Origin: Hydrogenovibrio crunogenus
GTDB taxonomy: Bacteria; Pseudomonadota; Gammaproteobacteria; Thiomicrospirales; Thiomicrospiraceae
NCBI RefSeq assembly: GCF_004786015.1
Contig: NZ_CP032096.1
Span: 2,108,001-2,172,000, forward strand
Direction: 5' to 3'
Length of the DNA: 64,000 nucleotides
The position numbers and the translations under genes were made by a program. This document shows, in pieces, positions 36,923-49,458 of the stretch. The notes under the pieces were generated by a model. It saw only the letters and a list, made by a program, of their open reading frames with translations, was not told the origin of the DNA and made no database searches. Each line of letters starts with the position of its first letter. The stretch's first letter is position 1.

Positions 36923-38044
36923 ATGTTTAGTTTTTTAAAACGTAAAGATAAATCATCTGAAACAGAAGTTCAAAAAGACTCAGCGGACGTTGTATCGTCT
37001 GAAACAACAACCGAAAAACAGCCCGAAGCGCTCCTTGAAACCGATGCACTTGTTGAAGATGCCCCCTCCCAATCAATTGAAGCAAAACCAGCAGAGCCAG
37101 AAAAAACCGCCAGGCCTGGGCTTTTTACCCGCCTAAAAAACAGCTTAAGCAAAACACGAAAAGGGTTTACCGAAAACCTCGCCAGCTTGGTCATGGGTCG
37201 CAAGGAAATCGATGATGAGTTACTGGACGAGTTGGAAATGATTCTATTAACCGCTGATATTGGGGTTGAAGCGACCGATACCATCATTCAAAACCTGACC
37301 GACCAAGTGTCTCGAAAAGAACTCAAAGAGCCGGAAAAACTCATTCAAGCACTGAAAAAACAACTTGAAAGCTTGCTTGAGCCTGTCACACAACCATTGG
37401 TGTTACCTGAAAAAGAAGGGCCTTTTGTAATTTTAATGGTGGGCGTCAACGGTGTTGGAAAAACCACCACCATTGGTAAACTGGCCAAGAAATTTCAAAA
37501 TGAAGGCAAGTCTGTGATGCTGGCAGCTGGGGATACCTTCCGCGCCGCAGCAGTTGAACAACTGCAAACTTGGGGAGAGCGAAACCAGGTTCCCGTAGTC
37601 GCTCAAAAAACTGGCGCTGATTCAGCGGCTGTTATTTTTGATGCCATTCAATCCGCAACGGCTAAAAACGTTGATGTCTTAATCGCGGACACGGCAGGAA
37701 GACTTCACACCCAATCAAACCTGATGGAAGAACTGAAAAAGGTCAAACGAGTCATTCAGAAAGTAGACAGCTCGGCACCGCATGAAGTCATGCTGGTGCT
37801 GGATGCAGGAACAGGACAAAATGCATTGAGTCAGGCCCAACAGTTCTATGAAGCGGTTGAAATTACCGGGCTCACACTCACCAAGTTGGACGGTACGGCA
37901 AAAGGCGGCATTATTTTCGCACTTGCAGAAAAACTTGGCATTCCAGTACGTTTTATTGGCGTAGGAGAAGCCATTGATGACCTTCGTCCATTTGATGCGA
38001 ACGAATTTTCTGAAGCGTTATTTGATCAGTCTAATGTCGGTTAA
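36923..38044 (+). CDS. ftsY: Signal recognition particle receptor FtsY
   Basis: 373 residues from ATG at 36923 (AGGAAG 6 bases upstream); the in-frame ATG at 36860 lacks a site. Acidic, Glu/Ala-rich A domain (1-75), then NG domain: GVNGVGKTTTIGKLA (G1), DTFRAAAVEQL, DTAGR (G3), TKLDGTAKGG (G4), GVGEAIDDLRPFD. It receives SRP-ribosome complexes at the inner membrane. A CCAGGCCTGG repeat (37110) forces the codons GCC-AGG-CCT-GGG (Ala-Arg-Pro-Gly), including a typically rare AGG. Confidence 0.97.
   Translation: MFSFLKRKDKSSETEVQKDSADVVSSETTTEKQPEALLETDALVEDAPSQSIEAKPAEPEKTARPGLFTRLKNSLSKTRKGFTENLASLVMGRKEIDDELLDELEMILLTADIGVEATDTIIQNLTDQVSRKELKEPEKLIQALKKQLESLLEPVTQPLVLPEKEGPFVILMVGVNGVGKTTTIGKLAKKFQNEGKSVMLAAGDTFRAAAVEQLQTWGERNQVPVVAQKTGADSAAVIFDAIQSATAKNVDVLIADTAGRLHTQSNLMEELKKVKRVIQKVDSSAPHEVMLVLDAGTGQNALSQAQQFYEAVEITGLTLTKLDGTAKGGIIFALAEKLGIPVRFIGVGEAIDDLRPFDANEFSEALFDQSNVG
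37110..37119 (-). repeat. CCAGGCCTGG dispersed repeat (inside ftsY)
   Basis: Exact copy, with minus-strand tail CGGTTTTTT and a shorter + strand tail GCTTTTT. It lies at the boundary between the acidic A domain and the NG domain, in a third codon phase (Arg-Pro-Gly). Confidence 0.9.
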
Positions 38045-38053
38045 GGAAAACGC

Positions 38054-39076
38054 ATGAGCATCCCTGAAACAACAAATGCCAACCATCATTATGCTTATAA
38101 AAAAGGATACCGCATGGCAATGGAAGGCAAGCCTGTATCCCATATGCCCAGTGTGATTAAGCATGACCCTGAAATGCGCACGTATTTCCAACAAGGTTGG
38201 GACCAACTTCATGAAGAAATGGCAGCGGCCAAGGAAATTGATGCCAAACCACCGTGGAGAAGTCGGTTTGCGTGGTTTCTAATGATGTTGCTGGCAGGCA
38301 TAGGCACGGCATCCCTCATGATCAACCAAATGAATGAAGACAATGCAGAACAACAACACCGCATTGATCAAAGTCTGTTTCAGGCCAATGAAAAGTCTAC
38401 GCCACAGCAGACAAATAGTGTTTCTTTAAAAACGTCAACTGCTGACGAAAAAACCGCGCAAAAACTGCCTGAAACGGCTTCTGAAAAAATCGCATTCATC
38501 GACCAGTCTTTAAGTGTCATTGACGAGAATACACCGGTTACGGAAGAAAAGCAGAACAAGACATTAAAACTCGATGCTGAAGCCGTCCCGCCAGAAAACC
38601 AATTAATCCCATCAAATGCTTCTCTTGAAAATCAGTCGGATGAAAAAACCTTAAGCCTGTTATCAAAACAACAACGCTTGGACTTAGCCGCAAACCAGCG
38701 AGAAAAACAACCAAAACAACCGGCTCATAATCTGGAAAAAATACAGCCCAGTGACATTGAGATTAAAGCTGCCCAGCTTACCATTGGCATAACCAACCAT
38801 GAACCAACAACGGCATTGCCGACGGTGATACCGAAGTATGTTCGAAAACTGTATTTTTTCACTCAAATTGCCAACGCGAAAGACCAAACAATTTATCATC
38901 GTTGGATTTACCAAAGTCGTGTTATGGCAACGGTGTCGTTACAAATTAAAAGTCCACTTTATCGGACCTGGTCAAGCAAGCGACTCACCAGTGCTTGGAA
39001 AGGACAGTGGTATATTGAAGTTCTAGACCAACATAAAAATGTTATTGACCGCCATTCATTCCGTTATATAGAGTAA
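38054..39076 (+). CDS. Membrane protein with C-terminal DUF2914 domain
   Basis: 340 residues. N-terminal cytosolic segment (1-70), where GYRMAMEGK...GWDQLHEEM is loosely like ribosome modulation factor; one membrane helix (about 76-95); a long polar linker rich in Glu, Lys, Gln (100-255); C-terminal DUF2914-like domain (about 258-340) with FFTQIANAKDQTIYHRW, RTWSSKRL and GQWYIEVLD. The last domain would be periplasmic. It follows ftsY by 9 bp. The RMF resemblance is a weak visual match. Confidence 0.7.
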   Translation: MSIPETTNANHHYAYKKGYRMAMEGKPVSHMPSVIKHDPEMRTYFQQGWDQLHEEMAAAKEIDAKPPWRSRFAWFLMMLLAGIGTASLMINQMNEDNAEQQHRIDQSLFQANEKSTPQQTNSVSLKTSTADEKTAQKLPETASEKIAFIDQSLSVIDENTPVTEEKQNKTLKLDAEAVPPENQLIPSNASLENQSDEKTLSLLSKQQRLDLAANQREKQPKQPAHNLEKIQPSDIEIKAAQLTIGITNHEPTTALPTVIPKYVRKLYFFTQIANAKDQTIYHRWIYQSRVMATVSLQIKSPLYRTWSSKRLTSAWKGQWYIEVLDQHKNVIDRHSFRYIE

Positions 39077-39085
39077 AAAAGCCAT

Positions 39086-39730
39086 ATGTTGAAGTTATCT
39101 GCCCTTTTTATTTCTTTGTCAGCTTTGTTATTAGCCAGCTGTTCATCCAACCCACCTAAGTCATCATACAATAATATTTGTTCGGTTTTTGATCATGATT
39201 CGGACTGGGAAGATGCGGCGCTTGATGCAGAAAAAAAATGGGGCACGCCGGCCTATATTTTAATGGCATTTGTACATCAGGAATCACGTTTCAAACATGA
39301 CGCACAACCCGCAAGGGAATACGCACTAGGATTGGTTCCATTACCAAGACGATCTTCCGCTTACGGCTATACTCAAGCGCAAGACCCTGCCTGGTATGAC
39401 TACCAGAAATCAACCGGGAACTGGTCTGCAAGACGAACAAATATTGAAGACTCGATGGATTTTATTGGCTGGTATAACTACCAGTCCTTTAAACGTAATG
39501 GCATTTCTCGGCATGACACTTACAATCTTTATTTAGCCTATCATGAAGGACAAGGGGGCTATTCTCGAAAGACCTATCTAAGAAAACCCTGGCTAAAAAA
39601 AGTGGCCTATAAAGTCACTAAACAATCTATACGCTATAAAGAGCAGCTTAAAAAGTGTAACCAGGCCTACTCATCTTCCAGCCCTTCTAAATCGAAAGGA
39701 CAATGTCGTGCCGCATGGCCATACTGTTAA
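39086..39730 (+). CDS. SLT-like lipoprotein (putative lytic transglycosylase)
   Basis: 214 residues; lipobox LLASC (Cys about 19) followed by Ser, favouring the outer membrane. The segment GTPAYILMAFVHQESRFKH looks like a lytic-transglycosylase helix with the catalytic Glu in HQESRF; AYGYTQAQDPAW and YLAYHEGQGGY match the later SLT motifs. Cys residues at the tail (QCRAAWPYC) may pair. It follows the DUF2914 gene by 9 bp and ends at a terminator. Confidence 0.75.
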   Translation: MLKLSALFISLSALLLASCSSNPPKSSYNNICSVFDHDSDWEDAALDAEKKWGTPAYILMAFVHQESRFKHDAQPAREYALGLVPLPRRSSAYGYTQAQDPAWYDYQKSTGNWSARRTNIEDSMDFIGWYNYQSFKRNGISRHDTYNLYLAYHEGQGGYSRKTYLRKPWLKKVAYKVTKQSIRYKEQLKKCNQAYSSSSPSKSKGQCRAAWPYC

Positions 39731-39745
39731 TTTTACGTTGGGCAA

Positions 39746-39775
39746 TAAAAAAGGCCGCTTTTGCGGCCTTTTTTA
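39746..39775. terminator. Terminator between the SLT-like lipoprotein and fabB
   Basis: AAGGCCGC-TTTT-GCGGCCTT, flanked by an A run and a T run, so it can serve both convergent genes. Confidence 0.92.
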
Positions 39776-39794
39776 ATAAGTTAAGACGTTTTTC

Positions 39795-41015
39795 TTAACC
39801 TTTATATTTTTCAAAAACCAATGACGCATTAGTTCCACCAAAACCAAAACTGTTACTCATCATACGAGTTAACCCCGCATTTTCTTGTAGTTCAGTAACA
39901 ATCGGCATCCCTTCACATTCTGGATCCATTGTTTCAATGTTGATTGATGGAGCAATAAAGTCATTTTCTAACATCATCAAACTATAAATGAATTCATGCA
40001 CTCCTGCTGCACCCAAGGAATGTCCCGACATTGATTTAGTTGAACTGATCTTAGGGACTTTAGCACCAAACACTTCACGAATCGCTGCCGCTTCTTTCGT
40101 ATCTCCAACCGGAGTAGAAGTTCCGTGTGGATTGATATAATCAACGTCGCCCTTGACTGTCGACAGAGCAAGATTCATACAACGAACAGCGCCTTCACCA
40201 GAAGGAGCAACCATGTCATAGCCATCGGAGTTAGCACCATAACCGGTAATTTCAGCATAAATCTTCGCACCACGAGCTAAAGCATGCTCAAGCTCTTCAA
40301 CAACGACCATGCCGCCACCGCCGGCAATAACAAAACCATCACGATCAGCATCATAAGCACGAGATGCCTTATCTGGCGTATCATTGTATTTTGTAGAAAG
40401 TGCACCCATCGCATCGAATAAAACAGACATCGTCCAGTGTAGCTCTTCACCACCACCAGCAAACACAATGTCTTGTTTACCAAGTTGAATTTGCTCTACA
40501 GCGGTTCCAATACAATGTGCAGAAGTTGAGCATGCTGAGCTGATTGAATAATTGATTCCTTTAATTTTAAACGGGGTCGCTAAACAAGCTGAAACAGTTG
40601 ACCCCATCGTTCGAGTCACCATGTATGGCCCGACACGTTTAACCCCCTTCTCGCGAGCAGTTTCTACTGCTTGTGTAGAGTTAGAGTTCGACCCGCCACC
40701 AGAACCGGCAACCAGACCTGTACGTACATTTGAAACTTGATCTTCTGTTAAACCAGCGTCTTTAATAGCCTGATCCATTGAAATATAAGTGTAAGCAGCG
40801 GCATCTCCCATAAAGCGTAAGCTTTTACGGTTAATATGCTCAGAAAAATCTAAGTTTTTAACAGCACCATGCACATGAGAACGAAGACCATTTTCTTCAT
40901 ATTCTGGTGCATAAACAATTCCTGAACGACCATTGCGCAAAGAATCTGTGACTTCTTCCTTATTGTTTCCTAAACTTGAAACAACACCTAGACCTGTAAT
41001 GACGACTCTTTTCAT
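39795..41015 (-). CDS. fabB: 3-oxoacyl-ACP synthase I
   Basis: 406 residues from ATG at 41015, one base after the fabA stop (TAA-A-ATG). The longer frame to 41048 would overlap fabA. Catalytic Cys162 in [12 protein letters not shown] and His in [11 protein letters not shown] and [12 protein letters not shown] complete the Cys-His-His triad. It elongates unsaturated acyl chains made by FabA, which defines anaerobic unsaturated fatty acid synthesis. Confidence 0.97.
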   Translation of the reverse strand: MKRVVITGLGVVSSLGNNKEEVTDSLRNGRSGIVYAPEYEENGLRSHVHGAVKNLDFSEHINRKSLRFMGDAAAYTYISMDQAIKDAGLTEDQVSNVRTGLVAGSGGGSNSNSTQAVETAREKGVKRVGPYMVTRTMGSTVSACLATPFKIKGINYSISSACSTSAHCIGTAVEQIQLGKQDIVFAGGGEELHWTMSVLFDAMGALSTKYNDTPDKASRAYDADRDGFVIAGGGGMVVVEELEHALARGAKIYAEITGYGANSDGYDMVAPSGEGAVRCMNLALSTVKGDVDYINPHGTSTPVGDTKEAAAIREVFGAKVPKISSTKSMSGHSLGAAGVHEFIYSLMMLENDFIAPSINIETMDPECEGMPIVTELQENAGLTRMMSNSFGFGGTNASLVFEKYKG

Positions 41016-41016
41016 T

Positions 41017-41532
41017 TTAAAAATTATCCGTATTTGTAAACAAACCAACCTTTAAGTCTTCAGCCGAGTAGATTTCTCGTCCGTCAACATATAAATGGGC
41101 ATCTCCAATCCCCATATAAAGCTTACGCTTGATTACTCGCTTCATATTAATAACATATTCAACTTTTTTAGCTGTTGGTAATACCTGGCCATAAAACTTA
41201 ACTTCACCAGCACCTAGAGCTCTGCCTCGTCCAGGACCACCTGTCCAACCTAGGAAGAAACCAATTAGCTGCCACATAGCATCCAGACCCAAACACCCAG
41301 GCATCACTGGATCATCATTAAAGTGGCACTCAAAAAACCACAAATCTTTCTTCACATCTAGCTCTGCTCGAATCTCACCTTTTCCATAAGCCCCACCTTC
41401 TTCAGAAATATGGGTAATGCGATCAAACATTAACATCGGGGGTAAAGGTAGTTGTGCATTACCGGGACCGAATAGTTCGCCACGCCCACAGGATAAAAGT
41501 TCTTCTTTGTTATAGCTAGACTGCTGTTCCAT
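41017..41532 (-). CDS. fabA: 3-hydroxydecanoyl-ACP dehydratase/isomerase
   Basis: 171 residues, as in E. coli. Catalytic His70 in [14 protein letters not shown] and Asp84 in [10 protein letters not shown]. It dehydrates and isomerises the C10 intermediate to cis-3-decenoyl-ACP. Translationally coupled with fabB. The upstream region has a plausible sigma70 promoter. Confidence 0.98.
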   Translation of the reverse strand: MEQQSSYNKEELLSCGRGELFGPGNAQLPLPPMLMFDRITHISEEGGAYGKGEIRAELDVKKDLWFFECHFNDDPVMPGCLGLDAMWQLIGFFLGWTGGPGRGRALGAGEVKFYGQVLPTAKKVEYVINMKRVIKRKLYMGIGDAHLYVDGREIYSAEDLKVGLFTNTDNF

Positions 41533-41565
41533 GTATTTTCCAGGTTTGTAAAATTTGATTATATT

Positions 41566-41596
41566 ATAACAGTAGAGGGATTTTCATTACAACGCA
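41566..41596 (-). promoter_or_regulatory. Candidate sigma70 promoter for fabA
   Basis: On the minus strand TTGTAA, 18 bp, TATAAT (with a second overlapping TATAAT). It lies about 35-65 bp before the fabA start. Confidence 0.5.
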
Positions 41597-41608
41597 ATTA
41601 CCACATAC

Positions 41609-41644
41609 AAAAAAGCCCGCGATTCCTTCTTGGAATGCGGGCTT
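41609..41644 (-). terminator. Terminator after tRNA-Thr
   Basis: On the minus strand AAGCCCGC...GCGGGCTT with an extended GGAATC-type inner stem, ending in a T run. It starts 7 bases after the tRNA CCA end. Confidence 0.9.
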
Positions 41645-41650
41645 AGAATA

Positions 41651-41726
41651 TGGTGCCGACAGAGGGACTTGAACCCCCAACCTACTGATTACAAATCAGT
41701 TGCACTACCAGTTGTGCTATGTCGGC
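41651..41726 (-). tRNA. tRNA-Thr (anticodon TGT)
   Basis: 76 nt with encoded CCA. Acceptor GCCGACA/TGTCGGC, anticodon stem ACTGA/TCAGT with loop TTTGTAA, T-loop GTTCAAGTC. It is a single tRNA unit with its own promoter and terminator, not in the tRNA-tuf cluster common in gammaproteobacteria. Confidence 0.97.
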
Positions 41727-41738
41727 TGAATGCGGCGT

Positions 41739-41766
41739 ATTATAAATTGTTGGCGATTTATGTCAA
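41739..41766 (-). promoter_or_regulatory. Consensus sigma70 promoter for tRNA-Thr
   Basis: Perfect TTGACA (41761-41766) and perfect TATAAT (41739-41744), 16 bp apart, then the GC-rich discriminator ACGCCGC typical of stringently controlled stable RNA promoters. It sits in the 47-bp gap between coaX and the tRNA. Confidence 0.88.
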
Positions 41767-41773
41767 CACTTTT

Positions 41774-42535
41774 TTATAAACTTTCGATAACTTCTTTCAT
41801 GCCACGTAAAGTTAAATCCTCAATATAGGTATATGGCTTATCCAGCACCGGCTTGAGTGATAAAAAATCACCTCCGGTTCCAATACAATTAAATTTTCGA
41901 CCCGTCTCCAATTCAAGGTCAGAAATCAAGCTGTTCAAATAAGAGCCAACCATATACAAAGTGCCTCCCATAACACCACCAGCAGTATCTTTTGCCAATA
42001 ACCCATCTTGGGCAGGCTCAAGCACTAGTGACTGTTCGTTTAAAGCGGTATTCTTTAATAAAGAATCCCGCATTAAGCCTAACCCCGGCACAATAAAACC
42101 GCCTATATGCTTCTTATCAATAACAGCATCTACAGTAAGAGCGGTTCCAGCATCTACAATAAAAGTAGGCTTGCTCGACCCGGAGCAAGCGCCTAGAATC
42201 GCCATCCATCTATCTACGCCAAATTGATCAAATCGCTCATATCCGCACTGAATACCACAACAACTTGGTTGCGTGGCTAAAAACGTGGGGTAGACTTTAA
42301 AATACTGTTGTATCAGCTCTGTTAAAGTCGCATTCAACTCAGAAGGTGCCACGGAACTGACATACACTGCCGAAGAATTCTGCTCATCTAAATTAAAAGA
42401 CTCAATAAACTCTCCTGACAGAATCGCATCGTGCTTCACGTTTCCGAGAAACCGATAAGTTCCTTTATGAATTGTTGCTGCTTTTAGCTGAGTATTACCG
42501 AGTTCAAAAAATATCAACATACTATGTTTGTTCAC
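41774..42535 (-). CDS. coaX: Type III pantothenate kinase
   Basis: 253 residues, typical length. It phosphorylates pantothenate, the first step to CoA. FFELGNTQLK is the ATP motif (usually DxGNT; here Glu replaces the first Asp). GVDRW and FIVDAGTALTVDAV are well kept, as is IGTGGDF near the C-terminus. It overlaps birA by 14 bases, the usual birA-coaX pairing. Confidence 0.95.
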   Translation of the reverse strand: MNKHSMLIFFELGNTQLKAATIHKGTYRFLGNVKHDAILSGEFIESFNLDEQNSSAVYVSSVAPSELNATLTELIQQYFKVYPTFLATQPSCCGIQCGYERFDQFGVDRWMAILGACSGSSKPTFIVDAGTALTVDAVIDKKHIGGFIVPGLGLMRDSLLKNTALNEQSLVLEPAQDGLLAKDTAGGVMGGTLYMVGSYLNSLISDLELETGRKFNCIGTGGDFLSLKPVLDKPYTYIEDLTLRGMKEVIESL

Positions 42536-43271
42536 TTGTTATGGGTCTTATGGAAACAGCACCTGATTGATAAGTTTCAACATAACCTTCAATCTCAACC
42601 TGCACTTCTGCAGAAGGAGTGAGTCCCTTATACAAACCGACTTTAGAATGGTCGCTATGATACACAATCACTGGCTGGTTCGGGCTAAAAAAATCATGTT
42701 TCAACCACTCTTCTAACTTGAAATTTAAAGAATTTTCTGCCTTTGAAAATAAAGCATAAATAGCAGAAGAAAAATCGATTAAAAATCGTTCACGATTTAA
42801 ATCTGACACCCAGCCAGCCTTAAATTTATTTTGTTTATCCTTAATTTCAGATAAGTTGACGCCTACACCAATCACCAGATAAGTCTGCTTTGTTGCCTGA
42901 GCTGTCGTCAACTCAAGCAATGAGCCAGCCACTTTTCCGCCAGGCACAAAAACATCATTTGGCCATTTAACTTGAAATGACTCAGATGAATTTTGGGCTA
43001 AGCAGTCACGAAGAAGCAGCGCAATAGATGAACTCAGAAAGGTGTAAAGGTGAATGGGCAGCTCAAATGGTATTGATAAGGAAAAAGCTAGAGAAGATCC
43101 AGAATGGACCCATTCTCGTCCTCTTTGGCCATATCCCCCTGTTTGGTTTAGGGTGGTACATAAGTTATATCCACTTAAGTTTCCCGCCTTTAATTCCGTT
43201 TTTAAGAAACCGCTTGTGGAATCAACTTCATCAAATTCAATAAAATGAAATGGGCTATCTTGCAGAGTCAT
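42522..43271 (-). CDS. birA: Biotin-[acetyl-CoA-carboxylase] ligase, short form without HTH
   Basis: 249 residues; no N-terminal DNA-binding domain, so it is a ligase only. VKWPNDV and GKVAGSLLEL (catalytic Lys) are kept. The biotinyl-AMP loop, GRGRRG in E. coli BirA (115-120), reads GYGQRG here (46-51), so the residues at Arg116 and Arg118 are Tyr and Gln. In E. coli, replacement of Arg118 makes the enzyme release reactive biotinyl-AMP. The flanking QT and RGREW match, so the alignment is not in doubt. Functional consequences here are unknown. Confidence 0.92.
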   Translation of the reverse strand: MTLQDSPFHFIEFDEVDSTSGFLKTELKAGNLSGYNLCTTLNQTGGYGQRGREWVHSGSSLAFSLSIPFELPIHLYTFLSSSIALLLRDCLAQNSSESFQVKWPNDVFVPGGKVAGSLLELTTAQATKQTYLVIGVGVNLSEIKDKQNKFKAGWVSDLNRERFLIDFSSAIYALFSKAENSLNFKLEEWLKHDFFSPNQPVIVYHSDHSKVGLYKGLTPSAEVQVEIEGYVETYQSGAVSIRPITSEQT

Positions 43272-43323
43272 TAAAAGAATCCAGGGTGAAAAGATTAGTA
43301 TGGTGCATTTCGATAGTCAACGC

Positions 43324-43363
43324 AAAAAAAAAGCCCGTAGTGATTGAACAGCTACGGGCTTTT
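43324..43363 (-). terminator. rrn operon terminator
   Basis: On the minus strand AAAAGCCCGTAGC, loop, then CTACGGGCTTTT running into ten T. It lies just beyond the 5S gene and separates it from the downstream birA-coaX pair. Confidence 0.92.
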
Positions 43364-43373
43364 CAGAATATAA

Positions 43374-43490
43374 GCTTGGGGATGACCTACTCTCACATGC
43401 CACCTGACACACTACCATCGGCGCTAAGACGTTTCACTTCTGAGTTCGGAAAGGGATCAGGTGGTTCCATCTTGCTATTGTCCCCAAGCA
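43374..43490 (-). rRNA. rrf: 5S rRNA
   Basis: About 117 nt. The conserved CCGAACTCAGAAGTGAAACG and the closing helix TGCTTGG/CCAAGC are visible on the minus strand. Ends are approximate. Confidence 0.95.
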
Positions 43491-43654
43491 ATTGGGTTAT
43501 GTAAGCGGTTCATTGTCATGAACCACTCACTGAATTTGGAAAAATCTCTGTTTAAATCTTAACTTAGGCTTCAATGCTCTTTAGAGTCTTACTCAAGCTC
43601 AAACATGTCAACCTTCAGTTCATCCATTGATAAACAAAAGTTACTTTTGAGTTG

Positions 43655-46510
<2,856 letters not shown>

Positions 46511-46518
<8 letters not shown>

Positions 46519-46530
46519 TACAACTCAAAA
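46511..46530 (-). other. 23S processing stem, 5' arm
   Basis: CTTAACTATACAACTCAAAA on the + strand pairs perfectly (20 bp) with 43645-43664. Confidence 0.85.
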
Positions 46531-46773
46531 ATAACCTTATGCCTTTTGTTAACTCCACAAGTTCTGGTAGCTATACCATTTATGAACTGCTTCTGTTTAT
46601 AAGATCTAATGAGTGTACGTAACTAAAAGTTTTTTACGCTGACATGTTCTCGCTTGAGTTTGTATCGTGATTTTAATATCGGAACCTTTACATTCGTCAT
46701 ATCAAAATCATTGAACTCTTAAGATACATTGTTACCTCGTTAGCCCAGTCGTTGGAGACAACTGGACTAACTC

Positions 46774-46846
46774 AATAAACTGGCGACACTTCAAACTAAT
46801 TAAAGTTTAAAGTGCTGTCGTTATCATCAAATAACGCCAGTTTATT
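46774..46846 (-). other. Structured stem-loop in the rrn spacer
   Basis: Perfect 12-bp arms AATAAACTGGCG (46774-46785) and CGCCAGTTTATT (46835-46846) enclose an inner near-perfect stem CACTT-N-AAACT / AGTTT-N-AAGTG. It lies in the 445-bp spacer between tRNA-Ala and 23S, which otherwise holds only a boxA and a weaker CCAGT/ACTGG hairpin (about 46745-46765). Confidence 0.7.
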
Positions 46847-46884
46847 GTTTCTAAGTTTATTTTTTAACTTAGAGATTTTTCCTA

Positions 46885-46897
46885 ATTTTTAAAGAAC
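46885..46897 (-). promoter_or_regulatory. boxA antitermination element, 23S leader
   Basis: GTTCTTTAAAAAT on the minus strand, matching the E. coli boxA TGCTCTTTAACAA class. An identical copy precedes 16S. Confidence 0.75.
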
Positions 46898-46974
46898 TTC
46901 TTTGTTTCTTCAGCCAATATGACTGTTAATAAACTCTAGTTACTTTTGTAACTAAAACTCATTAACAGGGATAT

Positions 46975-47050
46975 TGGTGGAGCTATGCGGGATCGAACCG
47001 CAGACCTCCTGCGTGCAAGGCAGGCGCTCTCCCAGCTGAGCTATAGCCCC
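46975..47050 (-). tRNA. tRNA-Ala (anticodon TGC)
   Basis: 76 nt with encoded CCA, in the 16S-23S spacer. Acceptor GGGGCTA, anticodon loop TTGCACG, T-loop GTTCGATCC. Confidence 0.98.
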
Positions 47051-47119
47051 AATCGGGTAATCAGCAGGTGATCTTTCTTCCCCTGATTTCATTTCTGACT
47101 AACGATTTAGTGCAAAAAT

Positions 47120-47196
<77 letters not shown>

Positions 47197-47273
47197 AGGT
47201 CGTTCTCATCTTTTCAGTAATTCAGAAATAATTTATGTGAAAGCTAGCTTAAGCTCGCAACCGTCTTTGTCTT

Positions 47274-48827
<1,554 letters not shown>

Positions 48828-48983
48828 TTAATCTTGATTATGTTTTTTAATGAGCTTAACTGCTCACAAAACTCTCGAAATTAACAAGGTACATGTTTTA
48901 CCATATACATAGTTGTCGAGATTTTTTATATTTGCGGTTACTCACTTAAGTAACTTCCACATAAATTATCTCTGAATTACCTG

Positions 48984-48996
48984 ATTTTTAAAGAAC
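48984..48996 (-). promoter_or_regulatory. boxA antitermination element, 16S leader
   Basis: GTTCTTTAAAAAT on the minus strand, identical to the 23S leader copy. Confidence 0.8.
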
Positions 48997-49052
48997 TCTT
49001 GGTCTTCCTTACCAAGCCGTCTCACTTCGTGTTCCGTCTCAGTAAGCCGCGT

Positions 49053-49082
49053 ATTATAGGCTTAACTTCTAATCAGCGTCAA
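49053..49082 (-). promoter_or_regulatory. rrn promoter P2 (proximal)
   Basis: TTGACG, 18 bp, TATAAT, discriminator ACGCGG on the minus strand. A strongly A-rich stretch upstream (about 49083-49125) would serve as an UP element. It lies about 230 bp before 16S. Confidence 0.85.
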
Positions 49083-49218
49083 GCTTTTTTTACGCTTTTT
49101 TTTCGAAGTTTTTATTCTCGATTTTCATCTCAAATAGCCACTCAAAAAACCCTTTTAAACACTTCCAAATTCCGCTGCCGTAGCTGCTTTATTTGAGCTC
49201 TGTTTGAAAGAGATGCGT

Positions 49219-49246
49219 ATTCTAACCGCCACCCGTTTTTTTGCAA
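49219..49246 (-). promoter_or_regulatory. rrn promoter P1 (distal)
   Basis: TTGCAA, 16 bp, TAGAAT, discriminator ACGCAT on the minus strand. With P2 it gives tandem promoters 166 bp apart. The rest of the 550-bp region between 16S and tyrS holds the AT-rich leader and no gene. Confidence 0.65.
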
Positions 49247-49385
49247 CCCTTTTCTTTACTTTTTTTAAAGTTTTTTGACATTCAAATGACGATTCATACC
49301 AAATCCCTTGTAATATAAAGGACTTAGAGTTTTAGACTAATTTGAAGTAAATCTAAACAGCTTCATTACCTTTAACCCTGAAACC

Positions 49386-49411
49386 AAAAACCGCCAGGCC
49401 TGGCGGTTTTT
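49386..49411. terminator. Terminator built on the CCAGGCCTGG repeat, after tyrS
   Basis: Five A, CCGCCAGGCCTGGCGG, five T: a perfect palindrome between the tyrS end and the rrn promoters. The core is at 49394-49403. Confidence 0.9.
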
Positions 49412-49458
49412 AGTGCTTCTTAAAAGTAAAACAGATCTACTTATATAATATAAAAAGA

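Noticed and set aside
39661-39668. CCAGGCCT at 39661 as a further repeat copy
   Set aside because: It matches only 8 of 10 core bases (CCAGGCCTac) and has no GTTTTT tail.
41016-41048. Longer fabB start at 41048
   Set aside because: It would overlap fabA; the ATG one base after the fabA stop gives the family N-terminus [10 protein letters not shown].
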